Positions 12,201 through 23,500 of a stretch of DNA of 64,000 nt are shown here, in pieces (position 1 is the stretch's first letter; each line of letters starts with the position of its first letter). The notes below the pieces were generated by a model. The model was not told the DNA's origin and ran no database searches. It worked only from the letters and a program-made list of their open reading frames with translations. Location of the stretch: contig NW_026907786.1 of NCBI RefSeq assembly GCF_033807575.1, positions 1 through 64,000 on the forward strand. Reading direction: 5' to 3'. The position numbers and the translations under genes were made by a program. This DNA comes from Cydia pomonella. Taxonomy: Eukaryota > Arthropoda > Insecta > Lepidoptera > Tortricidae.

Positions 12201-13737
12201 ATATCTCTTTCTTAGACTTTTTTTCTTGCGGCGAATAATTAATATCTTAAATAACTACCATTCGCTTTAAAAATTTGTAAAGATAAAACTAAATAATTTT
12301 TATTCTCCTTTAAAAAATTATGTTGTTTTTAACTCAAGACATATTTATTGGACTAAGCAATTTATTATTTTATTTAAGCAACCGTGCGCAAGAGAGTTTT
12401 GCGTTTTGAATTAAGATATCTTTACAGTACAGGAGAAGTATATTTTCCAAAATGGTTTTCGATTTAGCCCACTTTACAAATTTTGAAATGTTGTCAATGT
12501 TGTTGTAAATGTACAAATGAACATGATTTCAATGGAATAAATGACATGATATGATACTTTTAGTACTTGAATAGGTCCATAGGTTTCTTTGTCATCATGA
12601 CACAAGCTAAAACTGAATACTATTATTGAACTGTATATACTATCCCCCTTATTCATAAATGTCTACTAAAGTTAACAAGCCGCTATAATTGTTTGTCCCT
12701 TTCCATCATACCAATATGTTGGAAAGGGACAAACGATTATTAAAGGCTTGTTAACTTTAGTAGACATTTATGAATAAGGGGGTATTTGTTTGACAAATTT
12801 TTACTGTCTGAATACTTACCATCCATCCATTTCGAGCAACAAGATTTAGTAGAGCAGGTGTCCTGAATACTGTGATGGCACTCCCAGCTGTGATGACGAG
12901 TGAGCCCGCAATGTACCCATAAGTTGTCTTGATGCGATCCTTAACATACTGTGGCCAGAGGCTGAAAACAGGCTACTTGTAAACCACATGTTTAGATTTA
13001 AAATGTTTTAGATCACCATATTCTTAGAATTATGTTTCAGCCCAGCATTTGGCAGCTATTCATTATTTAGGGGTTACCACAATTTGCTGCTTTGGGCATT
13101 ATAGTTTAACCAAAAATGTCTGCTTTATATTACAATCAGGTTTTCAACCACTTGAGAGATTAGAATCATTTTCTTAGCATCTATTTTGGTTTATATTGGG
13201 TTTATTTAAATATCAATGTAAGAAAACAAGTTTCACAACAATTACAGCTGTTCTATTTATAGTTTCCCCTGTTGTTTTCGATTAGGTTTGTTTACAGATA
13301 ACATATTAGTAACTTCAAACAAACAACTCACTGTGCTTCCTGCAAGGTGCCTGGTTTGACGCCCGTGCCATAGTAACACAGAGCACCCAGACCAACAGCT
13401 GATGCACCAGCCAGAGCCCCTTTTCCAATGCCGAAAGCTGAAAATAAAGAAGTAGATATTATATTAAGAGTCACATAATGCTTATGTTGTGTTAATATAT
13501 GTATGGAATGAGCAGAGATTTCGTATATACCGTTAGGACCTGCAGGAGCCATTAACCTTTCCCACAGTGTCGGTTGAGTCCTGGTCGCAACGCGGGAGCG
13601 CGGTTCACGTGCGTAGTTTCTAATAGTGATAACATAATTCTTGGGCACCAATTTTTGCGGAACCGGAGCCTTAAAAACTTGAGTTACAGTGGCCGACGAA
13701 CGAGCAACACACATGCGAGACAACATCGTGATGCAAC
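6206..13737 (-). CDS. GHITM: Growth hormone-inducible transmembrane protein (mitochondrial BI-1 family)
   Basis: The coding exons run 13726-13531, 13437-13332, 12961-12820, 9962-9787, 7385-7225, 6670-6538 and 6293-6206. Codon phase is continuous, giving 333 residues, close to the usual ~345. The start is the ATG at 13726, just inside an exon beginning at about 13737; a 5' non-coding exon probably ends at 13824 (donor GTAAGT). The N terminus (MLSRMCVARSSATV) is basic and lacks acidic residues, as in a mitochondrial presequence. Exons 3 to 7 encode repeated hydrophobic helices with family signatures WPQYVKDRI, ALGAGLYSLSLYGGL and FLLYDTQ, typical of the Bax-inhibitor-1-like domain. It is an inner-membrane protein tied to cristae organisation and ion exchange (family knowledge). 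The exon 6 donor uses GTCGGT; the nearby GTACCT would break phase. It is divergent from NOC2L. Confidence 0.93.
7533..7588. repeat. Short hairpin, CCCAATTCCAGC arms
   Basis: The inverted arms ACCCAATTCCAGC(T) and (T)GGCTGGAATTGGGT lie in a GHITM intron. Confidence 0.5.
8514..8605. repeat. Foldback element, GGCCTCGG / CCACGAATT arms
   Basis: AATTCGTGGAT pairs with ATCCACGAATT, and both sides carry the word GGCCTCGGCA in direct orientation. It is MITE-like and intronic. Confidence 0.5.
8903..9290. repeat. GTCATA/GCATA word-rich insert
   Basis: Short words (GTCATA, GCATA and their complements) recur every 15 to 30 bases. There is a central palindrome, AAAAAATATATGACA .. TGTCATATATTTTTT. It is absent at the matching point of the second copy (35870-35885), so it looks like a separate insertion or an internal deletion in the other copy. 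Confidence 0.55.
9624..9762. mobile_element. Foldback MITE, TTGTATAAG family, copy 1
   Basis: The arms around GTATTGTATGCAATGTTGTA and CTTATACAACGGTTGCATAA share the family seen at 36285-36440 and, more divergently, near 56990-57125. Confidence 0.65.
10660..10805 (+). mobile_element. Retroelement 3' tail fragment
   Basis: The segment runs from GCTGAGTTTCTTGCCAG through TTTGACGTTCATAAGTGC to CCTACTTGAAAATAAA. This closing module is common at 3' ends of lepidopteran LINE/SINE copies. The 5' part is missing. Confidence 0.55.
11400..11695 (-). mobile_element. tRNA-derived SINE (HaSE-like)
   Basis: On the minus strand the head reads like a tRNA, with A box TGGCCTAGCGGTAAGAGCG and B box GGGTTCAAACCC. 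An unrelated body follows, then a GAAGAAGAAG-rich tail at about 11400-11420. It resembles the HaSE-type SINEs of noctuid moths as I remember them. It lies in GHITM intron 4. Confidence 0.8.
11736..12145 (+). repeat. Minisatellite, ~105-108 bp unit
   Basis: Starts of the repeated word AGTCTCAAA fall at 11736, 11841, 11949, 12057 and about 12101. Each unit contains TTTTGGTGCTT, AGCTTTGGCTCTTGACTGTA and CATCAAACCAAGAATT. Full units are 105-108 bp; the fourth is shortened to about 44 bp by an internal deletion. Confidence 0.85.
12643..12783. mobile_element. CCCCCTTATTCATAAA MITE, copy 1
   Basis: The element is an almost perfect palindrome of about 140 bp, with ends CCCCCTTATTCATAAATGT and ACATTTATGAATAAGGGGG. 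Flanking TA or TAT suggests a TA target (Tc1/mariner-like), though the target is short. A related copy is at 30100-30237. Confidence 0.8.
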
Positions 13738-13823
13738 CTGCATGAAATAAGAATAGATCAATCAAATTTACACCATAAACTGACGTAAGGCCGAGAAATT
13801 TCTTGAGTGAAAGAAAACTTACG

Positions 13824-14279
13824 TGTACGTTTCCACAGATATTAACACAGGGTCTCAATGTTATAAAATCTTTTAAAAAAACTGGTAATTGTCGCGACGT
13901 AGTATATTTTTTGACGGCTCACTATCCGGCGGATCCGGCCGCTGTTTGTGAAACAAAACAACTGATGGAAAAACTTGCGATTTATCTTGCGGGTCTAGTC
14001 TAGAAAATACTGACATTAATGACATTACTGACGCAATATCGACCAATAGCAAACGTGGTAAAGGGATTTTAAAGTTTTTCTTAAATCAAAGCATGTTTGA
14101 GGCTGGCATAAGTTTATTGATGGTTATGACGTCTTAAACATTTGCTTAAATATCCTGTCATTTTTTTTAAATAAAATAAACTGTCAAAGTCATAGTTGTC
14201 ATCATTGTCATGTCAACCTCACATGCTCAACGCGAGGACCGCGTGTATCACCTTCTTATTATTACAATATAATTGAAAA
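13824..14279. promoter_or_regulatory. Shared divergent promoter region, GHITM / NOC2L
   Basis: The GHITM 5' non-coding exon is inferred above 13824, from the CTTAC donor on the plus strand. The NOC2L start codon is at 14280. Less than 460 bp separates the two, and no clear TATA box sits at a fixed distance, so a bidirectional housekeeping-type promoter is inferred from geometry alone. Confidence 0.55.
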
Positions 14280-17200
14280 ATGAAGAAAGAAAGAAAAATA
14301 AAAAAAGAAAAGAAACCGGCAAAAATTCCTTATGTTGAGGAAGATAGAGAATCAGGTATGCACAAACTAACTTTAGAATGCTTAATTTTTGTAAACGAAT
14401 CTAAATTTGATTACCATTCGGCGGTTTGCAGATTTTAGTGAAGAAATGGCCCCGGAGATGCATAAAAAAAGCATTGTAAAGAATGGAAAGACAAAAAAAC
14501 CTGTGAAAACTTCGGATGAAGAAGATAGAGAGTCAGGTCAGACACAGAATCTAACTTTTGAACCTATAACCTATCTATAATCCGAGGTTAGATCCCACCG
14601 TCGCAATATAGAGTCACGGGACTTAATAGAAAATATATAAAAAGTTAAATGTAGCTAGGTTATTTAAGTTTTGAAGTGGTTTACTGTTTTCCCAACAAAT
14701 TCTGACTGTTATTATTATTTGGTGGTGTACAGATTCTGATGAGGAAATGGATCCGGAGACGCATAAGAAATCTCTTGAAAAGCTGAAAAAGATTGATCCA
14801 GACTTTTACAACTTCCTGGAGGAGAATGATGAGAACTTGCTGAACTTTGGGGTGGAGTCTGGAGACGAGGGATCAGATGGAGAGGATCAGGAGGATGAGG
14901 ATGATGTTGTGCACAAGCCGGGCCCTCTGCAGGCTGACAGTGATGAGAGTGACTTTGAGGTTAGTCATACACACCAACAAAATCTAAAAGGAATGTAAAG
15001 ATTTGTTTTGTTAAATATACCATACCATCTGCCTAACATAGCATGCTGGTAGTGACTTAACATGTCAAACTGTGTACATTGAAATCATATCTCTGTTATG
15101 AGCAGCTGTTTAATTTTGTCCCCAAGTCTTGAATATTACATATTTATGTAGGTGTAAAGTTAACTGCAGAACTAAATTAATTTTGGCCAGTTAAATAACT
15201 TCCTTTATTATATCTTCACACAAATATGTTTGTTATAGGAGGAAGTTGAAGTTAGAGGAAAAATTACACTCAAAATGGTGGCTGAATGGCAGGAAGAGTT
15301 AAAAAGTGAAAAGAAAATCAAAATTGCAACACTTAATTCTGTCATCAAAGCTTTCAATGCTGCCATGTTAAGAGCCACAAGTGATGATGGGACTTCCAAG
15401 GGAGAGTACAAAGTAGAAGGTATAAAAATATTTTTTTAACACCAGAGGCAACCATTTTGGTGATTTGTGTTTTTATTCCAAACAAACTTATTAGGCGGGT
15501 CCCCACAGAGCATCGTCAACACTGGCTGGTTTGGGCGCGAGGAAATTGCCTTGCGCGTATGCTCGCTCTGTGTGGACCCGCCTAATGACCAAAGCGTTAG
15601 AGAAGGCCTCTGTTTAACTCGGGCAAATTGCTTTCGTATGTCTGGATGTTCTCATCTACACGTTGCAATTCTCAACCAATTCTTGTCAAATTTTGTGACC
15701 AGATTTTATGATTGTATTGTATTGTATTCGGGTGATTTTCCGCAACTCGACGACTTGCGCCTATTTTGCGTGATATAGATTTTATGATGAAATAGAACTT
15801 TTTGTTGATTCAGTGTTTTGAAATTATTGCTCAATTTGGCATAAAGGACATAATCACCAATAGGGTCTAGAGGTCACTGTGATTAGGGCGTCCTCCCGGG
15901 AAATACCGGTTCTCGATTTCCCGGGAAATCCCGGGATTTATTTGGAATCCAAAGAACCGGTACTGAGCACCGAGTCCCGGTTCTCCCGGTTCCCGCCATA
16001 ACATCAAATAAATATTTATATTATCAGTAAAATTAACGCACCGGCAAGTTCGGCAGCGTCGCATTTGAGTGCTATTCCACCGACAAGTGTCGAACCAGAA
16101 AGGATTTTTTCATCCGCAGGATATATATGCAATCGATTGCGAACATCTCTAGGTGACCGTACCATAGACGCCATTAGTTTTCTTCGGACATATTATCAAG
16201 AAAAGAGATGCAAATAAAAGTATTGGACTAAGTACTAGATTTAGTTCGACTGATTTATACATATCATCTTAAGTTGACATTTAATTGAAGTAATCATTAG
16301 CGTTTCGTCAAGCAAATTCGACATATTTACATAACTAGTCAGATTTTGATTTTAAACTTGTAGGTGTAATTTTGCAAAAGTTTATTATTTTGTAAGATTC
16401 AAATGTTAGATAATGACCTGAAATACCTGATTATAATTTGTTAATGTTACGTTTAAGTTTCCGTAATATTGATTACTTTTTACTCAGAGTTTAATAATTT
16501 TTATATACACAAGACTTAAACTACAATGTTTATGTATAAAACTATAAATCACATCCTTGTGTCTAATTGTTATTGATCTCCAGTTCCATCCGTTCTTAAG
16601 CCAATGATTAGATTTGGTTAGGTATTTGATAAGTTCTTTATGTTAAATTATTTATTTCATTATTTGTGAGGTATATTTTTGTTACAAAAAAAGAACTGTA
16701 TTTGTTTTAAGTGTGTTGATTATTATATTACTGCAATGTTACAATTATCTTAAGTTATCACATTTGAAATAGAAAAAATATTGAACTATTATAATTAGAC
16801 TGATTTATATTATTTAAGTTCACATTTAAAATTAAAATAATGATTAGCGTTACGTCAAGTAAATTCGACGACATGTTACATAAATAGTCAGGTTGAGATA
16901 TTAAAATTTGTATAACTTTGCACAATTTGTTTTTTTTTTTAATTACAATATTAAGATAATTATGATATTGTGAACATGATAAGAATGTTTAAAATATTAT
17001 GGTGTTTGTAAGTATTACTTACTACAGTTACTACACATGATTCATAACATTACGATTATGATCAATGACACTGTTAACTGATTAATCAATTAAGACTGAT
17101 TAAAGTAACTATAAAGACTGATTTAAGTGTATTATTCCTAAAAGTGTTTTTTATTCTATAAAAAATTCTTAATTATTCCTACGATTCCTTTTCATTATTA

Positions 17201-19724
17201 TTATTAAAGTTAGTTGCAAGATTCACAGTTAAATGATGTCAAACAAAATATATAAAAATAATTCAGCTCAGCATAAAGAACCGGGAGAACCGGGAATCCC
17301 GGTACCGGCTCCGACCCGGTACCGGGAAATGAAAAACTAGGAACCGGTCCCGGGACTGCACGCCCTAACTGTGATGATGACTTAAAAAAAACTTTTGCAT
17401 TTTCTAAGCTAATGCAAGGTCTACAGCTCACAGAGCCACTAGTTTATAATATAGTGTCACTGCTGTTGCTGAATTAAAGTTTCTGCAACTTCCTTTCTAG
17501 TTATAATTAATATACTAGGCATGAGAAAAATTTCTTAACTATCAGGAACAAGAAAGACCAAACAACACATCTAATCATAGAATTTTTATGTTTCAGGCTC
17601 TTCAGTATTCAATGCAGTTATTCAAATGTGTGTGTTATATCTCCCTGCTGCAATAAAAAAATATCTTGGAATGGAGCAGTCAGGCAAGGATCCTCAGAAA
17701 TGCAAACATTTTGTCAAAATAAAGGCTCCTCTAGTGGCGTATCTAAATGATTTGCTTAAGCTTCTTGGTGGAGTTACATCTGAGAACATACTTACAGTAC
17801 TCCTGAAGCATTTGCACCAGATGTCTGCCTATGTTGCCTGTTTTGGCAGAATATCCAAACATGCTTTGAAGAAGCTGATCACCCTGTGGAGTAGAGGGGA
17901 GGAAACTGTGAGAGTTCTGGCTTTCTTGTGTATCCTTAGAATCACAAGAAACCAGCAAGCAAACTTACTAGACCTTGTACTGAAAGCGATGTACATGACC
18001 TATGTGAAGAACTGCAAGTTTGTGAGTCCCACTACTTGGCCAAGTATTAACTTCATGCGGAGGTCTTTAGTGGAGATGTTTACTTTGGATTTGAATGTGT
18101 CATACCAGCATGTTTTCCTGTACATACGTCAGTTGGCTATCCATTTGAGGAATGCTATTGTTGTTCAGAAAGTAGAGAACAGGCAGGCGGTGTATAACTG
18201 GCAGTTTGTGAACTCACTGCACTTGTGGGCAGACTTGCTTGGGGCCACCACCAATAAGCCTCAGCTACAGCCGTTGGTCTACCCTCTGGTGATGGTTATC
18301 ACGAACACCATCAAGCTGGTGCCAACACATCAATATTATCCAGTCAGATTCCACTGTGTTGAAATATTGATACATTTATCAAAAGAATCCAACACTTTTA
18401 TACCTATACTACCTTTTCTGTTAGAGGTGAGATTGACAAATTCTTATTACTTTTAGTATTTTATTATAGATGACTTTTCTATCATGAATGAAATCATATA
18501 TTATGTTTCTGAAAACTTGTACAGGTGTTTCTGATTGCAGGAATATATGTATATATATATTGTTGTTTTAATAGAACACTGGATTTATAATTAATCTTCT
18601 TTTATAGGTATTAACATCATATGACTTCAACAAAAAGCACAAGAAAGTTTCCATGAAGCCACTGGACTTGTCCTGTGTTCTCCGACTGGCCAAGTCACAG
18701 CTTATGGAAAATGGATTCAAGGATTCCGTCATTGAGAGGATTTATGGATTACTACTGGAGTATATGGCTAATCAATCGCATTCCATCGCCTTTCCCGACC
18801 TTTCTCTGCTTGCTATCATACAGGTTTGTCAAATTTCTTTACGATAATTTAATGGTTAAAAAACCTTTTTATAAAACTTGTAAAATCGGATTTGTATTTA
18901 ACCCTTTTAACGCCACGCATATCCTGTGCGACGCATCACCGTGAACCTTATCGGAATGCACGAATGTTAAATGTTGGGCTGTATTAACCGCGCGCGTCTG
19001 TCGTCTTTGGCTAATTATTGACCATACTTTTTTTAATAAATATATGACCTTAAAAATGTAGATAATTAAGACAAAATTAACATATATATATTTACATCAA
19101 CAATTTTATGTTATTGGGGCAATAAAGAATATATACTTACAAATTAAAATAACTAAATTTATTCAAACTCTTTTTTTGCAGATAAAACAGTTCCTGAAGA
19201 CCTGTTCAGTTTCCAACTACACTAAAAAGCTTCGCCAGTTACTTGAAAAAATTGAGGAGAACAGTAGATTCATTGAACGCGAAAGGTCCAAGATCAGCTT
19301 TTCACTGAGCGACAGTAAACTAGTAGCAGCGTGGGAAACCAACATCAGCACCAAGGGGTCACCGTTACAAACATTCTATGAGAACTGGAGCAAGATCAAC
19401 AAGATACAGAAGAGGAAGAAGGTGACCAAAAATGATGAGATTGCTGGAGAATTACCCATGATAAAGAGACCGAAGTTATCAGAGGACGCTGCTAATACTA
19501 AACCCAAGAATGAGGGACCAACGGAACTGTTCCCGTCTGACAGTGAGGATGAAAAAGACCACTTCAAATTGGAAGGCGAAGACGAGCCTCCGCGTAAAAA
19601 GAAAATCAAGAAGAAGAAGGAATCTAAAAAGAAGAAGTCTAACAAAAAAGTGGCCGTCGATGACATCGATGATATACCAGGCGGAGATGATCTAGTGCAA
19701 GATTTGAGTGTTAATGACTGGTAA
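14280..19724 (+). CDS. NOC2L: Nucleolar complex protein 2 homologue (Noc2/NOC2L)
   Basis: Seven coding exons run 14280-14355, 14432-14536, 14733-14959, 15239-15419, 17597-18426, 18608-18823 and 19182-19724. Phase is continuous and the product is 725 residues, close to the ~750 of the human protein. The N terminus is Lys-rich (MKKERKIKKEKK) and is followed by acidic exons. Exons 4 to 7 hold the Noc2 family domain, including VIQMCVLYLPAAIKKYLG, HALKKLITLWSRGEETVRVL and PLVMVITNTIKL. The C terminus is a Lys-rich nuclear or nucleolar signal (KKKIKKKKESKKKK). Noc2 pairs with Noc1/Noc3 in 60S pre-ribosome maturation and export (family knowledge). Exon 2 looks like a duplicate of exon 3. The large intron before exon 5 carries a hAT-like insertion. 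Confidence 0.93.
15491..15586. mobile_element. Foldback MITE, GGGTCCACACAGAGCGAGC family, copy 2
   Basis: The right arm (GCGCGTATGCTCGCTCTGTG..) matches the element at 2284-2409. The left arm is shortened and altered after TTAGGCGGGTCCCCACAGAG. TAAT/ATTA flanks suggest the same target preference. Confidence 0.7.
15884..17367. mobile_element. Non-autonomous hAT-like DNA transposon, 1,484 bp
   Basis: The 8-bp target duplication ACTGTGAT lies at 15876-15883 and 17368-17375. The terminal inverted repeats begin TAGGGCGT and end ACGCCCTA, followed inside by CCGG-rich subterminal repeats (CCCGGGAAATACCGGTTC and relatives). An 8-bp target plus TAGGG ends fits the hAT superfamily. The AT-rich interior has no transposase frame. 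It holds an internal direct duplication of about 135 bp (about 16248-16385 and 16798-16930). Confidence 0.85.
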
Positions 19725-20526
19725 TAAAGCTGACATGTATATGTAAATTTACTAGTATTTATTCCTATTTATTTCTTTTGAATACCATAAAATTATTCAT
19801 TCTGTCTTATGGCAGAGTGGATAGTCTAAAACTGAGGAGGCAGTATGATAGAAGTCATTTATCTGATCATAGCTATTCCCTTGTTGTAACTTCTGTGTGG
19901 GACAGCTGCCTATTTAAGGTAGTTACATAATAATATCAAATATAATTTGAAATAGAGGTGCATTGTAAAAGTAAATTTTGTAGCCACAGTAAATTTACTG
20001 CCATCTTTGCCAGCAGCCAGAACGGCATCTTTTCGAGCGATGGCGCCATACCTTTGCAATAGTAGATGGCGCCATTTTTTGGTATTTAAGAAATTTAACA
20101 CATATCAGTGAAAGAATAAGGATCAAAGTCAAATAGCGTTCTAAAAGTTTTAATTATGTGTCGAAAGATGGCAGTAAATTTACTGTGGCAAAGTTTACTT
20201 TTACAATCCACCCAAATTCTCTTTGATAATATGTATATATGACTGCAGTCAAAAAACAGAATTTGTCTCCTCTTCCTCCCATCGAAATCACACTGAAAAC
20301 GGTAGAAACTGTTAGGTTATGTAGATATTGTGTGGCCTATACGCAGATACAATACAATTATACAATTTTCAACTCTATTATTAGCATTTACGTTGTATGC
20401 CTTTATACACGCGACACCCAATTAGGGTGTTTACTCTTGATCAGTAAAATACATAAAAACGTGCTAAAATATATTTATAACATAAAGAAATAATAACGAT
20501 AGGAAAGTAAATAAACAATAGAAAAG
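19725..20526. other. Intergenic spacer between NOC2L and HYDIN 3' ends
   Basis: The two genes converge. AATAAA overlaps the NOC2L stop codon (about 19723-19729), and other A-rich words follow. Apart from the MITE at 19927-20232 I see no feature; the short open frame at 20239-20493 has no coding character. Confidence 0.55.
19927..20232. mobile_element. MITE with ATTTACTGCCATCT terminal repeats, copy 2
   Basis: This element shares its arms and interior words (GTAAATTTACTGCCATCTTT, GTGTCGAAAGATGGCAGTAA) with 2968-3256. It also contains an extra central GCGCCAT-rich segment. Confidence 0.75.
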
Positions 20527-23500
20527 TCACGGGATTCCTTGCAGGAAGTAAGTCCACTGGGCGCGCGGCTCCGGCGGCTCGAGGCTCTCGATGCTGAGGC
20601 AGCCGGTCGGCGCGCCGCCCACCCACTTGTCGCTCAGGTACACTAACACCTTCGTTTCCTATAATATTGCACATGTCTCAGTTATATGATTTTATTGCTT
20701 GCTCAGCTACTGTGGCTATCAGATGTATCGGAGCGGCGAAAGTGCTCATCAAAACTCACAAATGACTACCACAAGTTCAGAGCCATAGTGAACTTTAGGT
20801 ACTAGTATCAAAATACGGTTGATTTTTATTGATTATTGATCTTTTTTCAATTTGGTGAGTTTTGGATGGTTTTACTCTGTAATAGGAGTTTTAATACTAC
20901 CAAACCCTGTGGTGCGCACTAAGCACGCATATACGTAAGCCTTCGCGCGCAAGATAGCTTTTTCCAATGATATGTTTTTACAAAAGTGATGTACCGCCCT
21001 GGGTCCTTACTTCATATTGTACGAGTAGGTAGGTCATGTACTACGAGTATATAGTCTATATAGGATGTTAGTCAAGTATCGTCAGAATTTACCTTTTTAG
21101 ATTGTATTATTTCGACAGGATTTTTAACGTAAAATTCCTGTTTATCGATAGATATCTTAAACGTTCTGTTGTCCATAAATACGTTTTTGAATGTTATCGC
21201 TGCGAAACCACCTGCCTTGACTTCAAATGGCCCCTGGGGCTTTGGTACTTTTGCCGTTCCCTTTATGTGATATCTAAAAAAAAAAAATTGGTACAAATTT
21301 CCGATAGGTATACAATTTATAATGTTCGGAATCATTTCGCAATATTAGGAAGTCTGTTTCAGGGTCTATTCCCATTTATGCCCTACATGACCGCCGCCAT
21401 ACATGCATTGAGGCAGATGGGAATGATTCATATGAATGGGACAAATGGGAATATACACCTGTTTCAGTCCCTTCTCTGTAAACAATCCCTTTTATTTCTA
21501 CTTCTGCATTGGGAAAATGATACCTCCATATTTATCTACCGACATGAAAACGTACTTAGGTATTTAAAATTATTTACTGTATTGTATTAATTTATCACTT
21601 ACACGAATTCTCCGGCGTCCGGCGAATCAAACGAAACCGTGCATTGCTGAACCCCAACTTCGGTCGGTTCGAACCACACGAGGAACTTGCCCTTTTCGAA
21701 CGGACCGAGGAAATACTCTTTGTCAGTCGTGATTGAGGGATGGGTGACCTTAAAAAAATGGTAGAACGTAGTTAACTTTCGGTATCTACCGATTTATTTT
21801 ATTCAATTGCATGTGGAATGTGGACATGCCTGGAGAGACTAGCCAGAACATAAGGTACTTTTATGGCTAGCAATATCCAAAATCTACTTACATACCTTTA
21901 ATCTACTTATCCCTAATTGTATTTAATCTAGAGTGAAGTAAAAGATCTCAGGATATAATTTTCAAAGAAATAACTCGAATAATAACGTTTTTCAGTAATA
22001 TTTTATAACTTCACCTACGGCAAATAAAACCACTGATCGGTAGCCGAAAGGTTCACTTTTTGAGATTCCTAAAAGTCTCCTCTTCTCAAGTGGGGCTCTC
22101 ACTAGGGGGACGACAAGACCCGGAACCGAAACATTAGCCCGAAGTCCGATGTTTTTAGTAATACGCTAAGCTTACTCACTGCGCTTGTGAAGACCGCTTT
22201 GACGGGACTCCTGTTCTGGACTCGAAGCCTCATCGGGACCCGCGTGCCGATCGGTGTGTCTACCTCTAGCTCCTTCGCTTTGGCCGGCAAGCACTTCAGT
22301 ATCATCTTGTACATGTATGTTCCGACGAAATTGTTGTAAACCTCCAAGTACTCCTCGCTTTCGCCTACTACCAATGGCGAGTAGGACATTACGAGTGGCG
22401 CCTGAAATAGATGACCAAATTATACAAAGCGTTCGTTAACAGTTGGTTCACATTGGGGTTTTGCATTAATTGAAAACATAAAACTAAGAAAATGTATCTT
22501 GTGACCTGTGATTGCCTTCCTATATCAATGGAGCTGGGAAAGTCCAACTGCTGACAGCGCACGTAGGAGCTAGCCGACACATATGCACAACCAGCTTTCA
22601 CTGGACCGTATCTCGCGCCCGTGACCTTTACGTCAATTTCTTATACTTAAGAGTATTTCTCGAACTAAGAGAACATGGCTTGTGACCTGTGATTGCCTTC
22701 CTATTTCAATGGTGCTAGGACAGTCCAGTTGCTGGCAGCGCACGAAGAAGGTAACCGTTACGGCTAACGGGTTGTGCACAATTATCTCCCGCTGAACTGT
22801 TTCGCGCGCCCGTGACGTCAACGTCAGCGTGTCTACGATCTCGCTTGGGGTGACAGTCGCCACGATCTCGTAGAACTGGTACTCGCGTGTTTCCTTGTGT
22901 ACGAACACCACCTGCGGACGATTCTTACATTTACATACTCCACTCCACCACCACATACGCGCCAATAGAATTGGAAATTTATTCGGTTCGGATTTAAGGT
23001 TCAAATTAGATTGCGCTTTCGGGAAATGTGACTTGCCTTTAAATGAATCATCAAAGCTGGATTAATTGGTATATATTTGGATCATCCACAAAAACCTTGT
23101 AGATTGGTGCGGCATGGATAGTTCGTGTCATCCACGACGACGCGCATATTTGTCAAAACTAACCTTTAATAATATGAAAGTACGAGTCAAGGCACGCGTT
23201 TTCGTGAATGACACGATCTAGAAAAGGGTTAAGGTTCTAGTTTAATAGTTCCTACAAATAAAATATTGATATTTCGTTCTTTATATTAGACTGGGAACTG
23301 GGAAGTATCACGTGTCGAGCACGGCTAGACAAGAAGCCTATAATGAAATTTCATACAAAGTTACAGACCCAGGCCGGGAAGTTTTTAAATTTCCTTTCTA
23401 AATATATTCCTAGTCTATATGTACTCGGCTCGGCCGGCAACCCCTTACTTCCCAGCCTCTGTTAGTAATGTACTGTTATTTAAAGCAGATAAATAGCGCA

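Noticed and set aside
15467..15778. 103-codon plus-strand frame in the NOC2L intron
   Set aside because: It is mostly made of the MITE at 15491-15586 and has no splice-phase fit.
18900..19020. Short GC-rich block in a NOC2L intron (CGCGCGCGTCTGTCG)
   Set aside because: It looks like a fragment of a common lepidopteran interspersed repeat, but the ends could not be defined well enough to list.
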